In this document: positions 24,239-34,331 of the stretch, piece after piece | Layout: each line of letters starts with the position of its first letter | How positions within the stretch are numbered: the stretch's first letter is position 1 | Source: Mycobacterium basiliense | GTDB lineage: Bacteria; Actinomycetota; Actinomycetes; Mycobacteriales; Mycobacteriaceae | Length of the DNA: 64,000 nucleotides | Reading direction: 5' to 3' | Assembly (NCBI RefSeq): GCF_900292015.1 | Contig: NZ_LR130759.1 | Coordinates: forward strand, 5,022,001-5,086,000 | The notes under the pieces: generated by a model | The model's database searches: none | The model's input: the letters and a program-made list of their open reading frames with translations, nothing else | What the model was told of the DNA's origin: nothing | Program-made: the position numbers and the translations under genes

Positions 24239-25185
24239 GCGTCCGGTTCCCAGGCGTAGAGGCTCCATTCCGGTCCGCTGGCTGTGGCCGGGAAGTCGAT
24301 ATAGATCGTGCGAATTGGCATTCCGATCTCCACCCGTCCGGGCTCGACATTGCGCAGTTCGCCGAGCATACGCACCCCCTCTTCGAGCTCTACCAGCGCG
24401 ATCACGAAAGGTAATGTGCGGCCGGGAACTTTCGGGGCGTGGTGCACCACAAAGCTGAATACGGTGCCTTTTCCGTTGGACACCACGTAGTCAATGGGCT
24501 CGGCCTTGTCCTGCCATACCGCCGGCACCGGCGGATGTCGCAGGGTGCCGTCGGCACACCGCTGGATCCGCAACTCGTGCGCCTTCACGCCCTCCCAGAA
24601 GAAAGCGGTATCACGCGAGGACGACGGGCGCATCATCGAATCCGGGTCCAGGTCCTCGGGAACGGCTGTCGCGGAGGATGCCGTACGCGGTTTGAATTTA
24701 AGTATGCGCCAATCCATTTCGGCTACATCTTCATCGCCGACGCGCCACACCGTGTGCTGATTGACGAACCATCCCTCTCCCAGGCCTGTCTGCTTGGGAC
24801 CCACCACTTCCCCCAACTCGGAGGTGATGGTGACCTCCTCGCCTGGCAACAGATACCGGTGATAGGTCTGTTCACAGTTGGTGGCGACCACGCCAATGTA
24901 GCCCGCATCGTCGAACAGCTTCATGACGGGGCCCAGCGGATCATCCTTGGGCCGTTCGCCGCCCAGACCGAACATGGTCCACACCTGGATCATTGCCGGT
25001 GGGGCGACGATCCCCGGATGGCCGGCGGCCCGGGCAGCGGCTTCTTCGACGTAGATCGGGTTGTGGTCGCCGATCGCCTCGACCCAGTTGTTGATCATCG
25101 GCTGGTTCACCGGGTCCCGCGCGGCACGCGGCTTGCTGCTACCGGCCGCCTTGATCTGCGCGACAGCTTCCTCGATGTCACTCAT
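24235..25185 (-). CDS. chsH2: Enoyl-CoA hydratase subunit ChsH2 with C-terminal DUF35 domain
   Basis: A 316-residue two-domain protein. The N-terminal MaoC-like half (residues about 10-165: NWVEAIGDHNPIYVEEAAARAAGHPGIVAPP) pairs with ChsH1. The C-terminal DUF35 OB-fold half (about 190-310: FFWEGVKAHELRIQRCADGTLRHPP) binds and activates Ltp2. Most zinc-ribbon cysteines of the DUF35 domain are missing. The protein thereby links hydration to the following aldol cleavage. Its end overlaps chsH1 and its start overlaps fadE29. Confidence 0.94.
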   Translation of the reverse strand: MSDIEEAVAQIKAAGSSKPRAARDPVNQPMINNWVEAIGDHNPIYVEEAAARAAGHPGIVAPPAMIQVWTMFGLGGERPKDDPLGPVMKLFDDAGYIGVVATNCEQTYHRYLLPGEEVTITSELGEVVGPKQTGLGEGWFVNQHTVWRVGDEDVAEMDWRILKFKPRTASSATAVPEDLDPDSMMRPSSSRDTAFFWEGVKAHELRIQRCADGTLRHPPVPAVWQDKAEPIDYVVSNGKGTVFSFVVHHAPKVPGRTLPFVIALVELEEGVRMLGELRNVEPGRVEIGMPIRTIYIDFPATASGPEWSLYAWEPDA

Positions 25186-26345
25186 CGCGGCACCCGAGGC
25201 ACCTTGAGGCCGGAGGCCGCGATCATCTCTCGCATGACCTCGTTCACGCCCCCGCCGAAGGTGATCACCAGATTGCGTTTAGTTTGGGCGTCCAGCCACT
25301 CGAGCAGCTCGCCGGTATCTGGTTCTGCGGCGTTGCCGTACCTTCCGACGATCTCCTCAGCAAGTCGGCCAACATGCTGAACACGTTCGGTGCCAAACAC
25401 TTTCGTCGCCGCGGCATCGGCGACGTTGATGTCCTCACCAGCGGCCGACACCTGCCAGTTGAGCAACTCGTTGATGCGCCAGATCGCGCGTATTTCACCG
25501 AGCGCGCGTCGGACGTCTTCGTGATCGATCGGCCTGACACCGTCACCACCCGGTTTCGACGCCCAGGTGTGCACCCGATCATAGATGCTGGCGAACCGGC
25601 CGGCCGGCCCCAGCATCACCCGCTCATTGTTGAGCTGGGTTGTGATCAAACGCCATCCACCGTTTTCCTCCCCCACCAGCATGTCCGCCGGGACCCGCAC
25701 ATCGTTGTAGTAGGTCGCGTTGGTGTGATGCGCACCATCGGAAAGTATGATCGGCGTCCAGGAGTACCCAGGATCTTTGGTATCGACGATCAGAATCGAA
25801 ATACCTTTGTGTTTAACGGCTTCCGGATCTGTTCGACAGGCCAGCCAAATATAGTCGGCGTCGTGGGCACCGGTGGTGAAGATTTTTTGGCCATTGACGA
25901 TGTAGTGGTCGCCGTCGCGGACCGCGGTAGTGCGCAGCGATGCCAGGTCGGTACCCGCTTCGGGCTCGGTGTAGCCGATCGCGAAGTGCACCTCTCCGGC
26001 CAAGATCGCCGGAAGGAACTTCTTCTTCTGCATCTCGCTGCCGTACACCTGCAGCGTGGGACCCACCGTCTGCAGGGTTACGGCCGGCAGTGGCACATCG
26101 GCGCGATGAGCTTCATTGACGAAGATCTGCTGTTCGATCGGACCGAAACCGAGGCCGCCAAACTCCTTTGGCCAGCCGACGCCGAGCTTTCCGTCCTGGC
26201 CCATCCGCCGAATCACCGCGCGGTATGCCGCGTTGTGGCGGTCCTTCTCCATCTCCTTCATCTCGTCGGAGGAGATCAGGTTCGAAAAGTATTGCCGTAG
26301 CTCAGCTTGCAGCTGTCGCTGTTCCGGCGTCAAATCGATGAACAT
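25182..26345 (-). CDS. fadE29: Acyl-CoA dehydrogenase subunit ChsE2 (FadE29)
   Basis: The 387-residue ACAD subunit starts MFIDLTPEQRQLQAELRQYF. FAD/substrate motifs visible are GYTEPEAGTDLASLRT and NGQKIFTTGAHDADYIWLACRT, and the C-terminus has FGGGVNEVMREMIA. With FadE28 (ChsE1) it makes an alpha2beta2 dehydrogenase that desaturates the three-carbon side chain of 3-oxo-4-pregnene-20-carboxyl-CoA. Its ATG lies within the 3' end of fadE28 (16-base overlap), which enforces coupled translation. Confidence 0.94.
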   Translation of the reverse strand: MFIDLTPEQRQLQAELRQYFSNLISSDEMKEMEKDRHNAAYRAVIRRMGQDGKLGVGWPKEFGGLGFGPIEQQIFVNEAHRADVPLPAVTLQTVGPTLQVYGSEMQKKKFLPAILAGEVHFAIGYTEPEAGTDLASLRTTAVRDGDHYIVNGQKIFTTGAHDADYIWLACRTDPEAVKHKGISILIVDTKDPGYSWTPIILSDGAHHTNATYYNDVRVPADMLVGEENGGWRLITTQLNNERVMLGPAGRFASIYDRVHTWASKPGGDGVRPIDHEDVRRALGEIRAIWRINELLNWQVSAAGEDINVADAAATKVFGTERVQHVGRLAEEIVGRYGNAAEPDTGELLEWLDAQTKRNLVITFGGGVNEVMREMIAASGLKVPRVPR

Positions 26346-27379
26346 TGCGCTCCCACCGAGTCACGGCCTCCGAGGAGGTCAAGGCGCAGCGAAGGCCCGC
26401 CCAGCATCCGGGACAGGTCTTTGATCGTGGAGTAGTAGCGGTGCATCGGATAGGTGATGTCCATCCCCATACCACCATGCAGGTGGTGGCAGATCTGCAT
26501 CACCGGCGGTGCCTGCGAGGTCACCCAGTAGCCAAGGACGTCGAGGTCCTCCCCGGTTTGGGGGTCGGCGTCCCTGCCCTCGGCCAGTCGCCAGATCACC
26601 GACTTTGCCACCAAATCGATGGTGCGCGCTGCGATGTAGACCTCAGCCAACTGCGCGGCGACCGTCTGAAACGTCGACAGCGGCTTGCCGAACTGCTTCC
26701 GGTTGGCTACGTAGTCGGCGGTGAGCCGCAATGCCCCGGACACCAATCCGTCGGCGTAAGCACCCACCATGGCCAAAGCCAGCCGGTTGACTCGATCTGC
26801 CGCGGCCCCCGCCAGGACGTCCGACTCGGGAACCGCCACTTCGCTGAAGGTCACCGTGTACTCGAGCGAGCCGTTCGACGTGGGTGTGCGGATTAACCGC
26901 ACACCTTCGGCCTTGGGCGATATCACGACCACCGCGCTATCAGCAGTCACGACCATCCAGTCCGCTTGCTCGCCATATCCGACACCAACTTTGGTGCCGG
27001 ACAGCCGACCGCCGGCAAAGCTGGCGGACGGCCGGTCGGGCAGTGGTGCGCCCGGCTCGTTGAGGGCCGCGGTGAGCACGGCACCCCGGGCGACCCCACC
27101 CAGGTAGCGGTCCTGCTGCTCAACGGAGGCCACGTCCAGCAGTGGCACGACACCAAGGCCCAGCGTTGCCAGCGCCGGCGTGATGGTGCCGCGCCGCCCC
27201 GCTTCGGTCAGCACCGTCCCGACCTCGAGTAAACCCACACCGTCGCCGCCGAGGCGTTCCGGCACCGGCAGCGCGGTTACGCCCCCGTCGACCAACGCCG
27301 TCCACGTCGGGTCCCGTTCCAGCACCGACGTGACCACATCGGCGACGGCTTGTTGTTCCGCGGTGAGATCAAAGTCCAT
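26330..27379 (-). CDS. fadE28: Acyl-CoA dehydrogenase subunit ChsE1 (FadE28)
   Basis: The 349-residue second ACAD subunit starts MDFDLTAEQQAVADVVTSVL. It retains the C-terminal helical domain (ANRKQFGKPLSTFQTVAAQLAEVYIAARTIDL, CHHLHGGMGMDITYPMHRYY) but has a shorter, divergent N-terminal half. This is usual for the partner subunit in these heterotetramers, where FAD is bound across the interface. The frame continues upstream to 27520, but that extension overlaps the end of cyp125 and does not look like an ACAD. Confidence 0.93.
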   Translation of the reverse strand: MDFDLTAEQQAVADVVTSVLERDPTWTALVDGGVTALPVPERLGGDGVGLLEVGTVLTEAGRRGTITPALATLGLGVVPLLDVASVEQQDRYLGGVARGAVLTAALNEPGAPLPDRPSASFAGGRLSGTKVGVGYGEQADWMVVTADSAVVVISPKAEGVRLIRTPTSNGSLEYTVTFSEVAVPESDVLAGAAADRVNRLALAMVGAYADGLVSGALRLTADYVANRKQFGKPLSTFQTVAAQLAEVYIAARTIDLVAKSVIWRLAEGRDADPQTGEDLDVLGYWVTSQAPPVMQICHHLHGGMGMDITYPMHRYYSTIKDLSRMLGGPSLRLDLLGGRDSVGAQCSSI

Positions 27380-27395
27380 CGTTGACACTAAATCG

Positions 27396-28652
27396 TCAGT
27401 GTGCCACCGGGCAGGTGCCGGTGTTGTAGTCAACTTGCCAGTGCTTGATCCCGTTGAGCCAGCCGGACCGCAGCCGCTCGGGCGCCGAGACCGGTTTGAG
27501 GTCGGGCATGTGGTCGGCAACGGCGTTGAAGATGAGGTTGATCGTCATGCGGGCCAGGTTGGCGCCAATGCAGTAGTGCGCACCGGTACCGCCGAAGCCG
27601 ACATGCGGGTTGGGGTTGCGCATGATGTCGAAGGTGAACGGGTCGTCGAACACCTCTTCGTCGAAGTTCGCCGACCGGTAGAACATCAGCACCCGCTGAC
27701 CCCGCTTGATTTGCACGCCGGACAGCTCATAGTCCTCCAGCGCGGTGCGCTGGAAACAGGTCACCGGGGTGGCCCAGCGGACAATCTCGTCGGCAGCGGT
27801 TTCCGGGCGTTCCCTCTTGTACAACTCCCACTGGTCCGGGTGGTCGGCGAAGGCCATCATCCCCTGGGTGATGGAGTTGCGGGTGGTCTCGTTGCCGGCC
27901 ACCGCGAGCATCACGACAAAGAAACCGAACTCGTCGTCGGAGAGCTTCTCACCGTCGATATCGGCCTCTATCAGCTGCGTCACGATGTCGTCGCCGGGGT
28001 TTTGGGCCTTTTCCTCGGCCATCTTCATCGCATACATGATCAGCTCCGCCGACGACATCTTCGGGTCGATGTGGGCGTACTCAGGGTCATCGTTCCCGGT
28101 CATCTCGTTCGACCACTCGAACAGCTTGCCGCGGTCCTCCTGGGGCACCCCAAGCAAGCCCGCAATCGCCTGTAGCGGCAGTTCGCACGACACCTGCTCT
28201 ACGAAGTCGCCCCTACCCGCGGCCGCCGCCTCTTCGGCGATCTTCTGGGCACGTTCGTTGAGCTCGTCGTGCAGTCGTCCGATGGCGCGCGGGGTGAAGC
28301 CGCGGGAGATGATCTTGCGCAGCCGGGTGTGGTGGGGCGCGTCCATGTTGAGCATGACGGACCGCTGAACATCGATGTCCTCGCGCGCGATGTCGTTGTG
28401 GAATCTCGGGATAACCCCGTTTTCGTAGCTGGAGAAGATGTCACTGCGCCGGGAGATCTCCTTGACGTCCTTGAGCTTGGTGATCGCCCAGAAACCACCG
28501 TCGTGGAAGCCCCCGCCCGTTCCGGGAGCCTGTTCGTTCCACCAGATGGGAGCCGCCGATCGCAGCTCGGCAAACTCCTCGACCGGCAATCTCTCGGCGT
28601 AGATGTCCGGGTCGGTGAAATCGAACCCGGACGGCAGATTGGGGCAGGGCAC
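27396..28652 (-). CDS. cyp125: Cytochrome P450 CYP125, cholest-4-en-3-one 27-monooxygenase
   Basis: The P450 has I-helix VMLAVAGNETTRNSITQG, ExxR in ADEIVRW, and heme loop GFGGTGAHYCIGANLARM. It oxidises the cholesterol/cholestenone terminal methyl to the carboxylate that is activated for beta-oxidation. The start is a choice: GTG 28652 (418 residues, VPCPNLPSGFDFTDPD) has AGGAGA seven bases upstream. In the longer version from ATG 28736 (446 residues, MFYWHQS) that same AGG AGA would be two rare Arg codons. H37Rv annotation, as I recall it, begins MSWNHQS, resembling the longer form. First gene of the igr operon, divergent from fadA5. Confidence 0.93.
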   Translation of the reverse strand: MPCPNLPSGFDFTDPDIYAERLPVEEFAELRSAAPIWWNEQAPGTGGGFHDGGFWAITKLKDVKEISRRSDIFSSYENGVIPRFHNDIAREDIDVQRSVMLNMDAPHHTRLRKIISRGFTPRAIGRLHDELNERAQKIAEEAAAAGRGDFVEQVSCELPLQAIAGLLGVPQEDRGKLFEWSNEMTGNDDPEYAHIDPKMSSAELIMYAMKMAEEKAQNPGDDIVTQLIEADIDGEKLSDDEFGFFVVMLAVAGNETTRNSITQGMMAFADHPDQWELYKRERPETAADEIVRWATPVTCFQRTALEDYELSGVQIKRGQRVLMFYRSANFDEEVFDDPFTFDIMRNPNPHVGFGGTGAHYCIGANLARMTINLIFNAVADHMPDLKPVSAPERLRSGWLNGIKHWQVDYNTGTCPVAH

Positions 28653-28683
28653 GTTCGTTCTCCTAACTACAGTCTGCGATGAC

Positions 28684-28709
28684 TGGGATCCCAGGACACT
28701 AGCTGTCCT
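28684..28709. promoter_or_regulatory. Two adjacent dyads in the cyp125 leader
   Basis: TGGGATCCCA (28684-28693) is a perfect 10-bp palindrome. It is followed by AGGACA-CTAGC-TGTCCT (28693-28709), an inverted repeat with six-base arms. They lie between the preferred cyp125 start (28652) and the KstR operator (28787-28800). They may be an operator for a second regulator or an mRNA hairpin; nothing identifies the protein involved. Confidence 0.4.
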
Positions 28710-28786
28710 AGTGATGCTCTGATGCCAGTAAAACATGCCTTCACCGCATACAAAAGGCGACGAGCCATCGTCGCTTGTCAGAGTAA

Positions 28787-28800
28787 TGAAACGTGTTCTA
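28787..28800. promoter_or_regulatory. KstR operator between cyp125 operon and fadA5
   Basis: TGAAACGTGTTCTA has the AAC-NN-GTT core and intact right half. It ends 10 bp before the fadA5 ATG (28811) and is 134 bp from the preferred cyp125 start. Both transcription units are known KstR targets in M. tuberculosis. Confidence 0.8.
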
Positions 28801-28801
28801 G

Positions 28802-29985
<1,184 letters not shown>

Positions 29986-29986
<1 letters not shown>

Positions 29987-30372
29987 TGGGCGTATCCGAG
30001 GAAGACCGCATTGCCGCCGCGCAGGCGTATATCGACGCACTCGTCAGCCATGATGCCGACGCCGTCCCGTTCGCGGCCGGATGCACCCGCATCGAGCAGG
30101 GCGTCAAGAACGGATTTTCCGGAAACCACTTACGCCGCAGCCTCAATCGCGGACCCCAGTATCGCGTCATCGCCGACACCACGCCGCCGGCATACCGCAT
30201 CGTCGGCGACCAGGTGCATGCGGCCTACGACGTCCTGACTAAGGTGGCGTTCGCCGGTCGGCGGATCGCGTCACGGGTTAACGAAACGTTCGTGATCCCC
30301 GCCGAAAGTGCGAGCGGGAGGGCCGAGATTCAGCACATCACGGTGCGTTTTCGGCCATTTATTCAGCGATAG
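29986..30372 (+). CDS. NTF2-like small protein coupled to fadA5
   Basis: The 128-residue product starts MGVSEEDRIAAAQAYIDALVSHDADAVPFAAGCTRIEQGVKNGFSG and ends HITVRFRPFIQR. The first helix pair and the later sheet pattern are like DUF8021/SnoaL (NTF2-fold) proteins. It shares TGATG with the fadA5 stop and is followed 20 bp later by ddn, so the three genes probably form one operon. I do not recall a separate gene between fadA5 and ddn in H37Rv. Function unknown; a steroid-binding or isomerase role is a guess. Confidence 0.72.
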
Positions 30373-30383
30373 CGCGATCTTAG

Positions 30384-30848
<465 letters not shown>

Positions 30849-30857
30849 CGTTTCAGC

Positions 30858-30911
30858 GAACGTGAATCCATTGCGAAAAATTGACCAAAATTTCGCAGTG
30901 AATGCACGTTC
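30858..30911. terminator. Inverted repeat between ddn and Rv3548c-like gene
   Basis: Left arm 30858-30880 (starting GAACGTG, ending GCGAAAAA) and right arm 30889-30911 (AATTTCGC...GCACGTTC) pair over about 21 bases with four mismatches and a short A/T-rich loop. Both flanking genes end here (30848 on plus, 30927 on minus), and the T-rich and A-rich stem bases give a terminator-like run in each direction. Confidence 0.55.
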
Positions 30912-30926
30912 GGCGCGGGCCGCGAG

Positions 30927-31841
30927 CTACGAACCGGCGGCTCCATACACCGGCACCGGCGGCCGCGCCTTGGCCAGCAAGTCGGTGATGACGGGCCCCA
31001 ACTCGGCCGGATCCCACTTGGCGCCCTTGTCCACCTGCGGGCCGTGCGCCCAACCCTCGGCCACCCGGATGGTCCCACCCTCAACCTCGAAGACCTTCCC
31101 GGTGACTTCGCGGGAACCGGCGCTGCCCAGGTACACCACCAGCGGGGAAATGTTCTCCGGCGCCATCGCGTCGAACCCTTCGTCGGGCTTGGCCATCATC
31201 TCGGCGAAGACGGTTTCGGTCATGCGAGTGCGGGCCGACGGCGCGATGGCATTGACGGTGACACCGTAGCGACCCATTTCGGCGGCGGCCACAAGCGTCA
31301 TCGCGGCAATGCCGGCTTTCGCGGCACTGTAGTTGGCCTGCCCGACGCTGCCCTGTAAACCCGCACCCGAACTGGTGTTGATGATCCGCGCGTCAACGGT
31401 TTTTCCCGCCTTGGACAACCCGCGCCAATAGGACGCCGCGTGTCGCATGGTGGCGAAATGGCCCTTGAGATGTACCGCGATGACGGTGTCGAACTCTTCC
31501 TCGCTGGTGTTGGCCATCATCCGATCGCGCACGATGCCCGCATTGTTGACTAGGACGTCCAGGCCACCGAACGTTTCGACAGCAACAGAGATCAGGCCGG
31601 CCGCTTGCTCCCAGTCCGAGACATCAGATCCGTTGGCGACGGCTTCGCCTCCGGCCGAAGCGATCTCATCGACCACACCCTGCGCAGCACTGCCACCGCC
31701 CGCGGGGGACCCGTCGAGCCCCACCCCGATGTCATTGACCACCACCCGAGCGCCCTCGGCGGCGAAGGCCAGCGCGTGCGCGCGCCCAATTCCGCCGCCG
31801 GCTCCGGTGACGATGACCACACGGCCGTCGAGCAAGCCCAT
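30927..31841 (-). CDS. Short-chain dehydrogenase (Rv3548c-like), 17-beta-HSD4 type
   Basis: The 304-residue SDR has GAGGGIGRAHALAFAAEGARVVVND, VNNAGIVRD and catalytic YSAAK. The VND and NNAGIVRDRM segments are typical of the hydroxyacyl-CoA dehydrogenase domain of multifunctional enzyme 2 (HSD17B4). It is probably an NAD-dependent 3-hydroxyacyl-CoA dehydrogenase. Start ATG 31841 is preferred over 31847 because AGGAG is eight bases upstream of the former and only two of the latter. Downstream of the Rv3549c-like SDR gene by about 19 bp. Confidence 0.88.
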   Translation of the reverse strand: MGLLDGRVVIVTGAGGGIGRAHALAFAAEGARVVVNDIGVGLDGSPAGGGSAAQGVVDEIASAGGEAVANGSDVSDWEQAAGLISVAVETFGGLDVLVNNAGIVRDRMMANTSEEEFDTVIAVHLKGHFATMRHAASYWRGLSKAGKTVDARIINTSSGAGLQGSVGQANYSAAKAGIAAMTLVAAAEMGRYGVTVNAIAPSARTRMTETVFAEMMAKPDEGFDAMAPENISPLVVYLGSAGSREVTGKVFEVEGGTIRVAEGWAHGPQVDKGAKWDPAELGPVITDLLAKARPPVPVYGAAGS

Positions 31842-31860
31842 ACCCATTACTCCTTACTTG

Positions 31861-32640
31861 TCACTTGTTGGCGCTGGAAACGGCCAGATAGGGCGGCGGC
31901 TCACCACCGCCATCAACCTCAAGCGTTGCACCACTGATATAGGAGGCCAGGTCGGAAGCCAAAAATGCAGCGGCCCAGCCTATGTCGGTAGGACGCGCCA
32001 GCCGGCCCAGGGGTACGGTGGCGGCAACGCGGGCTATGGACTCGGCGTCCCCGTAGAACAGTTCGGACTGTTCGGTCTCCACCATTCCGACCACCAGCGC
32101 GTTGACCCGGATCTTGGGCGCCCATTCCACCGCCAGGGTGGACGTGAGGTTTTCAAATCCCGCCTTGGCCGCGCCGTAGGCGGCGGTGCCGGGGGTAGGC
32201 CGGCGACCGCTTACGCTGCAGACGTTGACAATCGCCCCACCATGGGGCTGATTTTGCATCAGCGCATATGAATACTGCGAAACCAGCAGCGGCGCAAGCA
32301 GATTAAGCTCAATGATCTTGCGATGAAAAGTTGGCGTGGCCTCGGCCGCTAGCGCATAGGGCGATCCCCCCGCGTTGTTGACCACCACGTCGAGCCGGCC
32401 ATGCTTCTCGGCGATCGCTGCTACCAAACGCTTCACCGATTCCTCGTCCCGGATGTCGCAGCAATGGAACTCATGCGGCAGGTCTTCGACGGCTCGTCGT
32501 GCGCAGGTGATGACCGTCGCGCCCTGATCTGCGAAAACCGAACTGATACCGGCACCTACCCCTCGAACGCCACCGGTCACCAGGACCACCCGACCGGCCA
32601 GTCCCAAATTGATGGCGTCTGCTCCTCCGGCACGGGTCAC
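31861..32640 (-). CDS. Short-chain dehydrogenase (Rv3549c-like)
   Basis: The 259-residue SDR starts at GTG 32640 (VTRAGGADAINLGLAGRVVLVTGG), which gives the H37Rv length; the open frame continues to 33132 antisense to echA20 and is not used. Motifs: TGGVRGVGAGI, NNAGGSPYAL, YGAAK. It is transcribed divergently from echA20 with the KstR2 operator 16 bp upstream of its start, so it belongs to the HIP-degradation regulon. The substrate is unknown. Confidence 0.88.
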   Translation of the reverse strand: MTRAGGADAINLGLAGRVVLVTGGVRGVGAGISSVFADQGATVITCARRAVEDLPHEFHCCDIRDEESVKRLVAAIAEKHGRLDVVVNNAGGSPYALAAEATPTFHRKIIELNLLAPLLVSQYSYALMQNQPHGGAIVNVCSVSGRRPTPGTAAYGAAKAGFENLTSTLAVEWAPKIRVNALVVGMVETEQSELFYGDAESIARVAATVPLGRLARPTDIGWAAAFLASDLASYISGATLEVDGGGEPPPYLAVSSANK

Positions 32641-32655
32641 TGTGCTAGCGTACCA

Positions 32656-32669
32656 AGCAAGTGCTTGCT
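32656..32669. promoter_or_regulatory. KstR2 operator between Rv3549c-like gene and echA20
   Basis: AGCAAGTGCTTGCT is a perfect palindrome with the KstR2 core CAAG-NN-CTTG. It is 16 bp from the Rv3549c-like start and 38 bp from the echA20 start, placing both divergent operons under KstR2, whose inducer in M. tuberculosis is HIP-CoA. Confidence 0.88.
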
Positions 32670-32706
32670 TAGGTAGCCGCCGCCGTCTTCTCCATAGGAA
32701 GTGCCA

Positions 32707-33450
32707 GTGACCATTACATCCACCACGCCCGAGCCCGGCATAGTCGCGGTCACCGTCGACTACCCGCCCGTCAACGCCATCCCATCCCGCGGCTGGTTCG
32801 AACTCGCCGACGCTATAACGGCCGCCGGCGCTGACCCCAACACCCGCGCGGTGATTCTGCGCGCCGAAGGCCGTGGCTTCAACGCCGGCGTCGACATCAA
32901 AGAGATGCAGAACACCGAAGGCTTCACCGCTTTGATCGACGCCAATCGTGGCTGCTTCGCCGCATTCCGTGCGGTCTACGAATGCGCGGTCCCGGTAATC
33001 GCTGCGGTTAACGGATTTTGTGTCGGCGGAGGCATCGGCTTGGTCGGCAACGCCGATGTCATTGTTGCCTCCGAGGATGCCACCTTCGGGTTGCCGGAGG
33101 TCGAACGCGGTGCGCTGGGCGCGGCAACGCACCTCTCACGCCTGGTGCCTCAGCACATGATGCGCCGGCTGTTCTTCACCGCGGCCACCGTCGACGCCGC
33201 CACCTTGCACCACTTTGGCTCGGTGCATGAAGTGGTGCCCCGCGCCGAACTCCACGAAGCGGCGCTCCGGGTAGCGCGCGATATCGCCGCCAAGGACACT
33301 CGGGTTATCCGCGCGGCCAAGGAGGCGCTCAATCTCATCGACGTGCAGCGGGTCAACTCGAGTTACCGCATGGAACAAGGCTTTACCTTCGAGCTCAACC
33401 TCGCCGGAGTCGCCGACGAGCACCGCGACGCGTTCGTGAAGAAGCCATGA
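32707..33450 (+). CDS. echA20: Crotonase-family ring D hydrolase EchA20
   Basis: The 247-residue crotonase has oxyanion-hole segments GRGFNAGVDIKEM and AAVNGFCVGGGIGLVGNADVIVASEDATFGLPEV. In the HIP pathway EchA20 hydrolytically opens ring D of the bicyclic CoA thioester. GTG 32707 was chosen because AGGA lies seven bases upstream; GTG 32701 would sit directly on it. The TGA stop overlaps the ipdA ATG. First gene of echA20-ipdA-ipdB-ipdC-fdxB. Confidence 0.94.
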   Translation: MTITSTTPEPGIVAVTVDYPPVNAIPSRGWFELADAITAAGADPNTRAVILRAEGRGFNAGVDIKEMQNTEGFTALIDANRGCFAAFRAVYECAVPVIAAVNGFCVGGGIGLVGNADVIVASEDATFGLPEVERGALGAATHLSRLVPQHMMRRLFFTAATVDAATLHHFGSVHEVVPRAELHEAALRVARDIAAKDTRVIRAAKEALNLIDVQRVNSSYRMEQGFTFELNLAGVADEHRDAFVKKP

Positions 33451-34331
33451 GCGATAAGCGAACCACCCTCGACGACGCCGTCGCACACTTGCGCAGTGGG
33501 ATGACCATCGGGATCGCCGGCTGGGGCTCGCGGCGCAAACCCATGGCGTTGGTCCGCGCCCTCCTGCGCACCGACGTCACCGATCTCACCGTGGTCACCT
33601 ACGGCGGACCGGACCTAGGCCTGCTGTGTTCGGCCGGCAAAGTTCGGCGCGTGTACTACGGATTCGTGTCGCTGGACTCAGCACCGTTCTACGACCCATG
33701 GTTCGCCAAGGCGCGGACCAGTGGTGCCATCGAGGCTCGAGAAATGGACGAAGGCATGCTGCGCTGCGGACTGCAGGCGGCCGCCCAGAGGTTGCCCTTC
33801 CTGCCCATCCGGGCCGGCCTGGGCAGTTCGGTTCCGGACTTCTGGGAGGGCGAGCTGGCCACGGTCACCAGCCCCTATCCAGCCCCGGAGGGTAGGCACG
33901 AAACGCTGATCGCGATGCCTGCCTTACACCTGGACGCGGCTTTCGCGCACCTCAATCTCGCTGACAGCCAAGGCAATGCCGCCTACACCGGAATCGACCC
34001 CTACTTCGACGACCTATTCCTGATGGCCGCCGAGAAGCGCCTGCTGTCGGTGGAACGCATCGTCTCCACCGAGGAACTGATAAAAGCCGTTCCCCCCCAG
34101 GCACTGTTAGTAAACCGGATGATGGTCGACGCCGTCGTGGAAGCCCCAAACGGTGCCCACTTCACCACCGCCGCACCCGATTACGCACGCGACGAGAAGT
34201 TCCAGCGACACTATGCCGAAGCCGCATCATCAGAGGAGAGCTGGCAGCAGTTCAGGCAAACCTACTTGTCCGGCACCGAAGATGACTACCAGGCCGCCGT
34301 GCGCGCCTTTGCGGAGGAGGCAGCAAAGTGA
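33447..34331 (+). CDS. ipdA: COCHEA-CoA hydrolase subunit IpdA
   Basis: The 294-residue CoA-transferase-fold subunit shows TIGIAGWGSRRKPMALVRALL near the N-terminus and LAMPALHLDAAF-type strands. IpdAB resembles glutaconate CoA-transferase but is known to hydrolyse a carbon-carbon bond, opening ring C of the steroid. ATG 33447 overlaps the echA20 stop, and the stop overlaps the ipdB GTG, so the two subunits are coupled. Confidence 0.94.
   Translation: MSDKRTTLDDAVAHLRSGMTIGIAGWGSRRKPMALVRALLRTDVTDLTVVTYGGPDLGLLCSAGKVRRVYYGFVSLDSAPFYDPWFAKARTSGAIEAREMDEGMLRCGLQAAAQRLPFLPIRAGLGSSVPDFWEGELATVTSPYPAPEGRHETLIAMPALHLDAAFAHLNLADSQGNAAYTGIDPYFDDLFLMAAEKRLLSVERIVSTEELIKAVPPQALLVNRMMVDAVVEAPNGAHFTTAAPDYARDEKFQRHYAEAASSEESWQQFRQTYLSGTEDDYQAAVRAFAEEAAK

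Noticed and set aside
31861..33132. 423-residue extended version of the Rv3549c-like protein
   Set aside because: The extra N-terminal part is antisense to echA20 and crosses the KstR2 operator; the GTG at 32640 gives the normal SDR length.
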